Shown here one piece after another: positions 1-5,769 of a stretch of 7,047 bases of DNA. The DNA is from Treponema sp. GTDB taxonomy: Bacteria; Spirochaetota; Spirochaetia; Treponematales; Treponemataceae. The notes below the pieces were generated by a model. That model did no database searches. It saw nothing but the letters and a program-made list of their open reading frames with translations, and had not been told where the DNA came from. Numbering within the stretch: the stretch's first letter is position 1; each line of letters opens with the position of its first letter. The stretch covers positions 1 to 7,047 of the forward strand of contig JAGADS010000171.1 in assembly GCA_017613485.1 (NCBI GenBank), given 5' to 3'. The position numbers were made by a program, and so were the translations under genes.

Positions 1-825
1 CTCGTTGAAGAATGCCGTAAGCTCCGCATCAAAAGACTCACCCTTGCCGAGTTTTTCCACAGACGTGCAGATATTCGGCTGGCTCATGTACTGCGGCTGA
101 TAGAAGCTAACCTGAACGTTCTCTATGTCAGCATCCTCCTCGTTTGTGATTCCCACGCTGGCAAATGAGTTGTTCTTGTACCATGAATAGAGCACCGGGA
201 ACACAGGAAGCACTTCCTTTGTCTCCATCTTGATGTTCGATACATCAGTAAATGCCCTAGTAAGGTTCACCGTAAGACCTGCAGAGGCACCAACATCAGT
301 AAGCAGAGGCTCTGGCTGTGCAACATAATGATTTGCGGCAGCACCAGCCTCCACCGAGACAGTCGGATTGATTCTGTATGTCACTGAGATATTGAGTCCA
401 CCTGAAAGCCCCGTAAGCACACCGTCCGATTTTGAAGCACGGTAACCGCCTACCTGGGCACTCATGTTCACACCCCAGCGGTCGTTTATGGGAAGATGAT
501 ATCCGGCTCCAACACCGCCGTTAATCAGGGTTGCAGAGGATACGTTTGGCAGGGTAAGGTTCTTGTAGTCACCCTCAACAAAGAAATCAAGGTTTCCGTT
601 TCTACGCCACGTGAGCTTTCCACCCACACCGAAATCATACTGGATATCTGCATAGGAACCCACAGACTTGGATGCACTCGGGAAAATGGTAAGAAGAACC
701 TCGTCGTCACACCATAACGGAAGACTTCCAAGGCATACCATCATTCCAGCGGCAAGCATTTTCTTTGAGCGGCTTTTTCTCTCCCTCTTCTCAGGATTCC
801 TGTATTTCTTTGATGACCTCTTCAT
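1..825 (-). CDS. Exported beta-barrel-like protein, partial (3' end beyond window)
   Basis: The frame is open for 275 codons from the ATG at 825-823 to the window edge, so the C-terminus is missing. The start is supported by an AGGAG motif six bases upstream. The N-terminus has an unusually long basic n-region (about residues 2-22, many Lys and Arg) before a hydrophobic core (about 23-37), which suggests a signal peptide ending near Cys39. Residues of about 45-200 are rich in alternating Gly, aromatic and polar residues, as in outer-membrane beta-barrels. From about residue 203 the protein aligns by eye with residues 203-272 of the gene upstream (shared pattern: FP, LY, N-E-x-A-x-I-x-x-V-x-V-x-F, ending ADFNE there and TAFFNE here). 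It is therefore a tandem paralogue and probably continues into transglutaminase-like or TPR parts outside the window. Likely site is the periplasm or outer membrane. Function is unknown. Confidence 0.8.
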   Translation of the reverse strand, partial: MKRSSKKYRNPEKRERKSRSKKMLAAGMMVCLGSLPLWCDDEVLLTIFPSASKSVGSYADIQYDFGVGGKLTWRRNGNLDFFVEGDYKNLTLPNVSSATLINGGVGAGYHLPINDRWGVNMSAQVGGYRASKSDGVLTGLSGGLNISVTYRINPTVSVEAGAAANHYVAQPEPLLTDVGASAGLTVNLTRAFTDVSNIKMETKEVLPVFPVLYSWYKNNSFASVGITNEEDADIENVQVSFYQPQYMSQPNICTSVEKLGKGESFDAELTAFFNE

Positions 826-831
826 ACCCCT

Positions 832-836
832 CTCCT
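832..836 (-). promoter_or_regulatory. Ribosome binding site overlapping the upstream stop codon
   Basis: AGGAG lies six bases before the ATG at 825, and its first two bases are the last two of the TAG stop (837-835) of the upstream gene. It fixes the start of the downstream paralogue and implies translational coupling between the two genes. Confidence 0.75.
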
Positions 837-2769
837 ACTCCTCAAGCTGTTCCAGAACACGGTTAAGACCACGCAGAGCCGTACTGTTGTTCGGAGACAG
901 GTTCAAAGCCCTCTCATACCAGAGTTTTGATTCCTCATATCTTTTCTGAAGGCTTGCTATATTTCCAAGATTGTTCATTGCACTGACAGAACCCATGGCA
1001 GCAGATCGCTCGTAAACAGGAATTGCACTTGAATACATTCCGGCACGAACATAGAGGAGGCCAAGCTTGTTCAGAAGCTCAACAGAAATTCCCTTTGCTG
1101 CAAGCTGATTCTGAATGGCCGCAATCTGTGGACCGAATTCTGTGGTTATGTATCTGGCTACGTCAGTCTCGGCAGCGGCAGTAACAGGATCCTCAAGAGG
1201 CTTTTCTACCGTGGCACCTGTATTTGTTACAGAAGCCGGCGGGTAATACTCCCATGCATCCCTAAGCGCATAGAATGTAAGGTCTCCGCCATTGTCCGCG
1301 GCATCAATGATTTCCCCGACTGCATTGTACCAGCTGTTGACAAATCCCTCGCGCAAGGTAGACATGGAGACAGGAACCATGACCTGACCGTCCATCACGA
1401 TAATGCGGTCCCGTCCGTCAAATGCATCGCCAATACCGGATTCCTTCATGTTCAGGTCAACAAGCACGATAAAATCATCGTCAAGGGGAATATATCCCGC
1501 ATCAATACCGACAGAAGCAAGCATCGCCATGAACAGGATACCCACGTCATCAACATCGCCCGATTTGTAGAGCATGGTCTGGTACGGATACTGAATATAA
1601 TCAAGAATGTCGCTGTCCAGATGACTTGTTGAATATGGAGTTGAGTTATCGCTCTTGCATTCAACTCCCGAAAGCCTCATGCCCTCATAAAGATAAATTG
1701 CAAACTGAAGGTTGCGGTTAAGACCCGTACGCAGCTGGTTACGTGCAACACCGATAAGATACTTGGAAAGCTCCATGACTTCCGTAGACTTGGCCGAGAC
1801 ATAGGCGGCAATGGCATTAGGATCATCCCAGCGGAACTGGTTCCTGTTGTATACCGACACGACCACAGACTCAACAGAGGTACGCTTCTGGCCAAGCAGG
1901 GTATATTCAACCACGATTTCACCAGGAATGTCACCTGCCTCACTGAACATCATGATGCGCTCGTTAAAGTCAGCCACAAGAGGAATCTCTGCAACTTCCC
2001 TCTTTCCAATTGAATCAACCTCTCCGCACAAAATATCAGATGCCGTAAAGTTTTCCGTACGGAAATAAACCTTGACATCATGGATTTCGGCCGACTCATT
2101 GTTTTCTATATATATAGTACCAAACGGCGTTTCCTTGTAAAGCGTTGACATGAGAGGGAAAATATCCTCGTCCTGCTCGATTGAGGCATCAACCTTTCCG
2201 GTAATCTTCTGTGTATCCAGCTTGAATTTTACGGACAGCCCGATGGAAGGACCACCGATAGAAGGCTTTGCGATTATTGAGTGAGACTGATAGGCAAAGA
2301 AAGAGGCTTCAAGACCGACTGACCACTGGGGATTTATCCTGAACGATGCACCGCCGTAGACCCTTCCCCACGGAGAATAATCAGTGAGCCTGCCGTTCAT
2401 CGCCATTCCGACACCAAGCGCAAGACCGGTATCTATCTCCATTCTTGAAGAGACATACCAGTTTCCCTCAAGATGCAGACCCACAGGAACCGCAACAATG
2501 TTCTTTGAGACATCTTCCTGAAGCTCCGAGGAATTTTTCTTTGGAATCATGAGAAAACCGAATTCAGTTCCGACATTCAGGAAATTATTGACATTCAGGC
2601 CTGTATCAAAAAAACCGCTGAATCCGGCTACGTCAAAATTCTGCCCGCTGGAAACAAACGGAAAGAACGCACCGGGAGTCAGCTTAAAAGTCAACTCATA
2701 GGAAAAGAGTAAATTAGAACTGATAAATACTAGCACAGCAATAATGCCGGCTTTTCTCCGATTAAACAT
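835..2769 (-). CDS. Exported protein: beta-barrel-like, Ig-like, inactive transglutaminase-like and TPR regions
   Basis: The protein is 644 aa. Residues 1-23 form a signal peptide (basic MFNRRK, then a hydrophobic core ending near LFS). Residues 24-185 look like an outer-membrane beta-barrel (Gly/aromatic strands, for example GRVYGGASFRINPQWSVGLE). Residues 203-310 look like an Ig-type beta-sandwich. Residues of about 312-470 resemble bacterial transglutaminase-like domains, with the hallmark KxGDxDDxxILFxAMLxSVGID at 402-423. The usual catalytic Cys of GDCDD is Val406, and the later segment PLDDDFIVLVDL has no His where PGH is common, so enzymatic activity is unlikely. Two TPR units occupy about 563-628, suggesting protein binding. 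No strong ribosome binding site precedes the ATG. It is the first gene of an operon with its paralogue nine bases downstream. A role as a periplasmic or envelope scaffold is inferred; the exact function is unknown. Confidence 0.85.
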   Translation of the reverse strand: MFNRRKAGIIAVLVFISSNLLFSYELTFKLTPGAFFPFVSSGQNFDVAGFSGFFDTGLNVNNFLNVGTEFGFLMIPKKNSSELQEDVSKNIVAVPVGLHLEGNWYVSSRMEIDTGLALGVGMAMNGRLTDYSPWGRVYGGASFRINPQWSVGLEASFFAYQSHSIIAKPSIGGPSIGLSVKFKLDTQKITGKVDASIEQDEDIFPLMSTLYKETPFGTIYIENNESAEIHDVKVYFRTENFTASDILCGEVDSIGKREVAEIPLVADFNERIMMFSEAGDIPGEIVVEYTLLGQKRTSVESVVVSVYNRNQFRWDDPNAIAAYVSAKSTEVMELSKYLIGVARNQLRTGLNRNLQFAIYLYEGMRLSGVECKSDNSTPYSTSHLDSDILDYIQYPYQTMLYKSGDVDDVGILFMAMLASVGIDAGYIPLDDDFIVLVDLNMKESGIGDAFDGRDRIIVMDGQVMVPVSMSTLREGFVNSWYNAVGEIIDAADNGGDLTFYALRDAWEYYPPASVTNTGATVEKPLEDPVTAAAETDVARYITTEFGPQIAAIQNQLAAKGISVELLNKLGLLYVRAGMYSSAIPVYERSAAMGSVSAMNNLGNIASLQKRYEESKLWYERALNLSPNNSTALRGLNRVLEQLEE

Positions 2770-2814
2770 AAATCTGCCACATTACAAAATAAACTCTCGA
2801 ATTTTAGATATAAA

Positions 2815-2843
2815 ACTGCTTTTTTCCTTTTTAAAAATGCAGT
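2815..2843. repeat. Imperfect inverted repeat in the leader of the tandem operon
   Basis: ACTGC, a T, and TTTTT on the left face AAAAA, a T, and GCAGT on the right. This gives a ten-base-pair stem with one T-T mismatch around a short pyrimidine loop. It lies between the proposed promoter and the start codon at 2769 and could form in the 5' leader or bind a regulator. A/T richness makes chance formation possible. Confidence 0.25.
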
Positions 2844-2844
2844 A

Positions 2845-2874
2845 TATACACCCCCATCATCATTATATCGTCAA
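2845..2874 (-). promoter_or_regulatory. Possible promoter of the tandem paralogue operon
   Basis: On the minus strand TTGACG (2874-2869) is a good -35 box. TGTATA (2850-2845), 18 bases further on, is a moderate -10 box. This would give a leader of about 70 bases before the ATG at 2769. The -10 match is imperfect, so the call is tentative. Confidence 0.3.
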
Positions 2875-3018
2875 ATTCTGAACTTGTAAATAGAGATTTT
2901 TAAGATTTATGGTTAATTAGCTTTTCAAGAGTTTTTGCATAAGGGCTTGTGAAAAGTCTTCCGCAGAATCAAGACATGCCATTCTTTTTTCATAAATGCT
3001 TATCTTTAATTCAAGCCG
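2875..3018. other. Non-coding stretch with no intact gene
   Basis: This lies between the operon promoter and the decayed ATPase tail. On the minus strand the frame of that tail stays open for 33 codons beyond its stop and ends at 2917 (ending ALMQKLLKS). It has no ribosome binding site or secure homology and may be gene debris. No RNA gene or terminator was seen. Confidence 0.4.
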
Positions 3019-3180
3019 TTACAGGAAGATGCACATGTAATAAGGTAGTGTAATTTTACCGCCGGCCACAGCGATATTGTTTTCAGATAGCTTGTAGCAG
3101 ACATCAACATCATACTGCGGATTTTTCAGGACAGTATTTGCAGATTTTGAGTTCCCGGTTGTGGCTTTTACCTCAATCTG
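3019..3180 (-). pseudogene. C-terminal remnant of a DUF4143-type AAA family ATPase
   Basis: Read on the minus strand, about 54 codons ending in TAA at 3021-3019 match the tail of ATP-binding proteins with a DUF4143 C-terminal domain. The hallmarks are IEVKATTGNSKS, then LKNPQYDVDVCYKLS, ENNIAVAGGKITLPYYM and a final IFL. In full-length relatives the EVKA motif is preceded by a P-loop ATPase domain and most of DUF4143, about 350 residues, none of which is present. Homology stops at the junction with a 33-bp repeat (3181 onward). The frame continues through the repeat to a stop at 3300-3298, with one internal TAA (3210-3208) and no credible start. It is a dead fragment. Intact relatives are often accessory genes of uncertain role. 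Confidence 0.75.
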
Positions 3181-3264
3181 CACTTTTTCAAGGGAGTTTT
3201 TGTCACTTTACTGCACTTTTTCAAGCGAGTTCTCTCTTAAAGAATACACTTTTTCAAGGGAGTT
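3181..3264. repeat. Three-copy tandem repeat with a 33-bp period
   Basis: The 18-base core CACTTTTTCAAGGGAGTT starts at 3181, 3214 and 3247, exactly 33 bases apart. The middle copy has one change (GCG for GGG). The first two copies extend three bases leftward as CTG. The 12-15 bases between cores differ. On the minus strand the period is 11 codons, and each copy encodes NSLEKV in the same frame as the adjacent ATPase tail. One unit carries an in-frame TAA. Origin is unknown; it could be a coding minisatellite or a short mobile repeat. The cores are too short and too few for a CRISPR array. Confidence 0.85.
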
Positions 3265-3311
3265 TTCAAGTTTGTAAACCGCTATTTTGCACAAATATCA
3301 AGGTTATTGAC

Positions 3312-3345
3312 AAAAAAAATCCCCGGCAGAACCTGTCCACCGGGG
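3312..3345 (-). terminator. Rho-independent terminator of the minus-strand lipoprotein gene
   Basis: On the minus strand CCCCGG and CCGGGG form a six-base-pair GC stem, with an inner CAG/CTG pairing and a small bulge, followed by A and eight T residues. It lies about 20 bases past the stop at 3368, in the orientation expected for that gene. Confidence 0.85.
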
Positions 3346-3367
3346 TAATATGAAATGTTAAGCGGGG

Positions 3368-4387
3368 TTATTCTTCGGCCCTTGCATCTACTTCTGCATT
3401 AGGATCTTCATAATTAGTTGAATCATTCTCAGATATAAGCTGACCATTTACTTTGAATAATTGATCATTAGTTTTCGTATTTGAATAGAGCCATCTTGGA
3501 TTCTGTGGAGTACTGGATACAGAAATGCGTCCCATGTATCTGGTTGTCTGTCCAGACCAAGAACTGGAACCATGAACTTTATAACCACCTTGGTACTGTC
3601 CTGTGAAAGAATCGTAATTTGTAGTTGCCCACTGGTCATAAATACCACCGATATTACCTGATCCAGTTTTATCCACAACAGTTGCCATCAAGCGTGTATA
3701 ACCGGAAGAAGAACCATCCTTAAGGTTAAAGCGGAAGTATTCAATATCACTGCACTGTTTATTACCATCAACTTCGCGAATCTGGATGGTAACATTATTA
3801 TTCTTGTAGTACTTATTATGAGTAGTGGTATCTGTCTGAATATTGTTTATTAATTTCTCATCGGTTAATCCTGTCAATCCGGCGGCAGAGAGGAAGTCAC
3901 TTGTTTTCCAAGTCTTAAGTGTATCCAAAGAAACTGAATTTTGTACACCATCAGCATACAATTCATAACCACATTCATAATACAGATAAAGCTTTCCTTT
4001 GCTGTAGCCTGAATTGCCCTTTATAGCATATTCTCCATACCAGAATGTTTCTTTGTCCTTTGTTCCAAAGGTATAAGTCCCATTACCGTTATCTGTAACA
4101 CTTGTATAATGAACCAAATGCTGCCAGAAGTTTCCTCCGTTACCATTGAACATATTTTCTGACTTTCCGTCAAATTTCCATGTTACAACATATGGATCGT
4201 TATTAGAAGTATTGATGTAATAATCCTTACGGTTTCCATTATTATCAAACTCCAGTGTCATCCATGTTCCATACAGGTCATCCTTTCCAAAACTCTTCAA
4301 GATATCAGCTGCGTCCGGACAACCGGTAAAAGCGATGGCAGCTACGGATGCTGCTAACACAGCACATATTTTAGTTATCTTTTTCAT
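3368..4387 (-). CDS. Putative lipoprotein of unknown function, lipocalin-like opening
   Basis: The protein is 339 aa from the ATG at 4387. An upstream in-frame ATG at 4411 is rejected because its first codons lie over the Shine-Dalgarno sequence. The N-terminus is a lipoprotein signal peptide: KK, a hydrophobic stretch, then AFTGC with the lipidated Cys at residue 23. That lipobox is acceptable by relaxed spirochaetal rules. Next comes DDLYGTW (G40, W42), a GxW motif near the start as in lipocalin-type barrels, followed by alternating strands rich in Tyr, Gly, Asn and Trp. Other blocks shared with the paralogue at 5770-6798 are KGNSGYS, LYYE and DIEYFR. It is monocistronic, with its own ribosome binding site, promoter region and terminator. 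The product is probably membrane-anchored on the periplasmic or outer face. No enzyme motif was recognised; ligand binding is only a guess from the fold. Confidence 0.85.
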   Translation of the reverse strand: MKKITKICAVLAASVAAIAFTGCPDAADILKSFGKDDLYGTWMTLEFDNNGNRKDYYINTSNNDPYVVTWKFDGKSENMFNGNGGNFWQHLVHYTSVTDNGNGTYTFGTKDKETFWYGEYAIKGNSGYSKGKLYLYYECGYELYADGVQNSVSLDTLKTWKTSDFLSAAGLTGLTDEKLINNIQTDTTTHNKYYKNNNVTIQIREVDGNKQCSDIEYFRFNLKDGSSSGYTRLMATVVDKTGSGNIGGIYDQWATTNYDSFTGQYQGGYKVHGSSSWSGQTTRYMGRISVSSTPQNPRWLYSNTKTNDQLFKVNGQLISENDSTNYEDPNAEVDARAEE

Positions 4388-4394
4388 GTAAATT

Positions 4395-4400
4395 CCTCCT
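4395..4400 (-). promoter_or_regulatory. Strong ribosome binding site setting the lipoprotein start
   Basis: A perfect AGGAGG sits seven bases before the ATG at 4387. It lies inside the codons of the longer alternative start at 4411, which settles the choice of the shorter protein. Confidence 0.85.
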
Positions 4401-4421
4401 AAAAATAGCATGTTTCACAGT

Positions 4422-4451
4422 ATTTAAGCACATTTTAACTAAAATGTACAA
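4422..4451 (-). promoter_or_regulatory. Putative promoter with an 18-bp palindrome between the boxes
   Basis: Positions 4430-4447 read ACATTTTA, AC, TAAAATGT: eight-base perfect arms around a two-base centre, suitable for a dimeric regulator. On the minus strand TTGTAC (4451-4446) and TTAAAT (4427-4422) are 18 bases apart and could be -35 and -10 boxes with the palindrome between them. Alternatively TAAAAT within the palindrome is the -10 box, with TTGTTT (4458-4453) upstream at a short 15-base spacing. The palindrome is certain; its role as an operator is inferred. Confidence 0.4.
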
Positions 4452-4519
4452 TAAACAAACGAAATAATCAACATTTTGTTACAAAAATAATGGAGAAAAC
4501 TTAAATTAGCATGAATTAT

Positions 4520-4858
4520 TTATGGTTGGGAAACCGTATCCTTGGCAAGTTCTTCCAAAACGAGTTCCACAGGAATGTCCATGTCTTCTGCGGCAGTTTC
4601 GGGACTTGCATTATACTTTTTCACAAGGATTACAGCACTTTCCAGTGCTTTTTGTCGGATACCCTGGGAGATCCCTTGAGAGATACCTTCTTCGCGGATG
4701 TCAAAATCGTGTAAATTCATGGCTAGATAATCACTCCTGAATTTCTCGTTTTCCTTAAGCTTTTTCACAATCTCAGAAAGTCGATTGGTAAACCCATCAT
4801 TTCCAGTATCATTGGTGTATGGTATCAGGCAATGCGTTTTAAACAAATTTTTGCACAA
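4520..4858 (-). pseudogene. C-terminal remnant of an Rpn-family nuclease/putative transposase
   Basis: The 112-codon frame ends at 4520. The middle, DGFTNRLSEIVKKLKENEKF then RSDYLAMNLHDFDIREEG (residues 21-58), followed by the GISQGISQGIRQ repeat, is typical of the C-terminal part of Rpn-family (PD-(D/E)XK, transposase-related) proteins common in Treponema. The tail (71-112) is helical, as in that family. The N-terminal nuclease domain that carries the catalytic acidic and Lys residues, usually about 200 residues, is absent. The frame opens right after a stop at 4864-4862, and the only early start is a TTG at 4858 without a ribosome binding site. I therefore read it as a 5'-truncated remnant. 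Intact members are linked to DNA breakage and recombination. An internal start producing a small C-terminal protein, as reported for some Rpn genes, is possible but no signal for it was seen. Confidence 0.75.
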
Positions 4859-4907
4859 AATTTAGAGAAATTTTTGAATTTTTTTTCTACAAGGATTTTG
4901 AATTCTG

Positions 4908-4916
4908 TGATATACT
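4908..4916 (+). promoter_or_regulatory. Extended -10 promoter for the MNT-HEPN operon, probable leaderless start
   Basis: TGATATACT matches the extended -10 pattern (TG, one base, TATAAT-like). No convincing -35 box lies 16-18 bases upstream, which is usual for extended -10 promoters. The last base of the box is only six bases before the A of the ATG at 4923, so the transcript would begin at or next to the start codon. No Shine-Dalgarno sequence precedes that ATG. Confidence 0.5.
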
Positions 4917-4922
4917 GTTTCC

Positions 4923-5321
4923 ATGGACGCAGAAGAGGTTAAAAAAGCGCTTACAGATTATTTTTCTCACAAATCCGACATAGATACGGTTCTTCTGTTC
5001 GGTTCATTCGCCAAAGACTGTTACAATGACCGCAGCGATATAGACATTGCAATACATAGTGAAAACATACTTGATTATGAAAGGCTTGCAACAATTCAAA
5101 CTGAACTGGCACTTTTGACACACAGGGAAATAGATCTTGCAGATTTATCCAAAGCTCAAGGACTTTTTCTTTATCAGATTATGACCACCGGAATCAAGAT
5201 AAAGATATCAAAAACAGTTTTTGTTAAATACCTTTCCCTGGCACTCGGCTTCAAGGAAGATTTCCTCCCTACCATTGAATACATGCGCAGGGAAAAAATC
5301 AGGAGATTTATAAATGGATAA
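4923..5321 (+). CDS. mntA: MntA-type minimal nucleotidyltransferase, antitoxin of an MNT-HEPN pair
   Basis: The protein is 132 aa, a usual size for MntA antitoxins. It carries the polymerase-beta-like nucleotidyltransferase signature: G27-S28, ten residues, then D39-I-D41, with a third carboxylate at D71 in REIDLADL. In characterised pairs the antitoxin transfers AMP groups to a tyrosine of the HEPN toxin and so switches it off. The intact motif predicts an active enzyme. The last eight bases overlap the start of the toxin gene, giving tight co-translation with the antitoxin first. The chosen ATG is the first in frame and lies immediately after an extended -10 box, so the mRNA is probably leaderless. 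Its neighbours (an Rpn remnant and a truncated lipoprotein gene) point to accessory DNA. Family assignment is secure; toxin modification by this particular protein is inferred. Confidence 0.9.
   Translation: MDAEEVKKALTDYFSHKSDIDTVLLFGSFAKDCYNDRSDIDIAIHSENILDYERLATIQTELALLTHREIDLADLSKAQGLFLYQIMTTGIKIKISKTVFVKYLSLALGFKEDFLPTIEYMRREKIRRFING
5300..5305 (+). promoter_or_regulatory. Ribosome binding site of the HEPN toxin gene
   Basis: CAGGAG, inside the end of the antitoxin gene, lies eight bases before the ATG at 5314. It confirms that start and the eight-base gene overlap. Confidence 0.75.
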
Positions 5322-5724
5322 AGAGGTTTTAGAAAATAAGCTTGAATCATTGATCCGTTGTATCCACAGAATCAAAGATCAGAACATCTCAAAACTTGAA
5401 GAACTTGAACAGAATATAGATAAACAGGAAATAATCATTTTGAATCTTCAACGGGCAGTTCAACTTTGCGTAGATGTCGGAAATCATATTCTACTTGATT
5501 ACAAAACGCAAACACCTTCAACTATGGCAGACACATTTAAATATCTTGCAGAAAATTTGATAATCTCAAAGGAAAATGCAGAGCAATTAAGTCATGCTGT
5601 TGGATTCAGAAACATTGCAGTTCACCAATATGAGGATATTGACTGTAAAATTGTTTTCTCTATCATCACTGAGCATCTGGATGATTTCAAAACCTTTGTA
5701 GGGTTCATTGAAAAAATAATGTAA
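5314..5724 (+). CDS. hepT: HepT-type HEPN ribonuclease toxin (DUF86 family)
   Basis: The protein is 136 aa, predicted all-helical, and the right length for HepT/DUF86 toxins. It contains the HEPN catalytic motif in the RX4HXY form: R99, NIAV, H104, Q, Y106. R and H are the ribonuclease residues. The tyrosine is the residue AMPylated by the partner in characterised pairs. Helical segments before it (about 40-63 and 70-95) fit the four-helix fold. It is expressed from the antitoxin mRNA, with its own Shine-Dalgarno sequence inside the upstream gene. In known systems the toxin cuts cellular RNA, including tRNA, and serves plasmid maintenance or phage defence. The specific target here cannot be read from sequence. 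All key residues are present, so it should be functional. Confidence 0.9.
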   Translation: MDKEVLENKLESLIRCIHRIKDQNISKLEELEQNIDKQEIIILNLQRAVQLCVDVGNHILLDYKTQTPSTMADTFKYLAENLIISKENAEQLSHAVGFRNIAVHQYEDIDCKIVFSIITEHLDDFKTFVGFIEKIM

Positions 5725-5744
5725 CAGTGAGGTCAAGGGGGTCG

Positions 5745-5764
5745 CACAGGGGAACTCCCCTGTG
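5745..5764. repeat. Perfect GC-rich inverted repeat just before the truncated lipoprotein gene
   Basis: CACAGGGG, AACT, CCCCTGTG: an eight-base-pair perfect stem with a four-base loop, ending five bases before the ATG at 5770. No T tract follows, so it is a poor intrinsic terminator. In mRNA it would occupy the place of a ribosome binding site. The G-rich flank to the left (GGTCAAGGGGGTCG) has no matching right arm, so it may be one side of a larger palindromic element cut at about 5765. Confidence 0.75.
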
Positions 5765-5769
5765 AAACG

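Noticed and set aside
496..949. Short open frames on both strands at 496-717, 525-731 and 668-949
   Set aside because: They overlap the well-supported minus-strand paralogue genes, have no ribosome binding sites, and their sequences look like out-of-frame shadows.
2917..3018. Minus-strand tail (ending ALMQKLLKS) as the end of a type I restriction specificity subunit
   Set aside because: The likeness is limited to a short helical ending and there is no start or ribosome binding site. It is too weak to name and could be chance.
3178..3280. Possible small CRISPR array
   Set aside because: There are only three cores of 18-21 bases with 12-15 bases between them, too short for CRISPR repeats and spacers. 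The period is a multiple of three and is in frame with an adjacent coding remnant. No cas genes are present.
3138..3353. Plus-strand 71-codon frame across the repeat
   Set aside because: It is the antisense of the ATPase remnant and the repeat, and runs through the terminator. No family resemblance or start signal was seen.
4388..4411. Longer lipoprotein start at the upstream ATG (4411)
   Set aside because: Its extra codons cover the AGGAGG ribosome binding site of the ATG at 4387, and the extension would put non-signal residues before the basic n-region.
5745..5764. Hairpin as an intrinsic terminator of the toxin gene
   Set aside because: The stem is strong but the following bases are AAACGATGG with no T tract.
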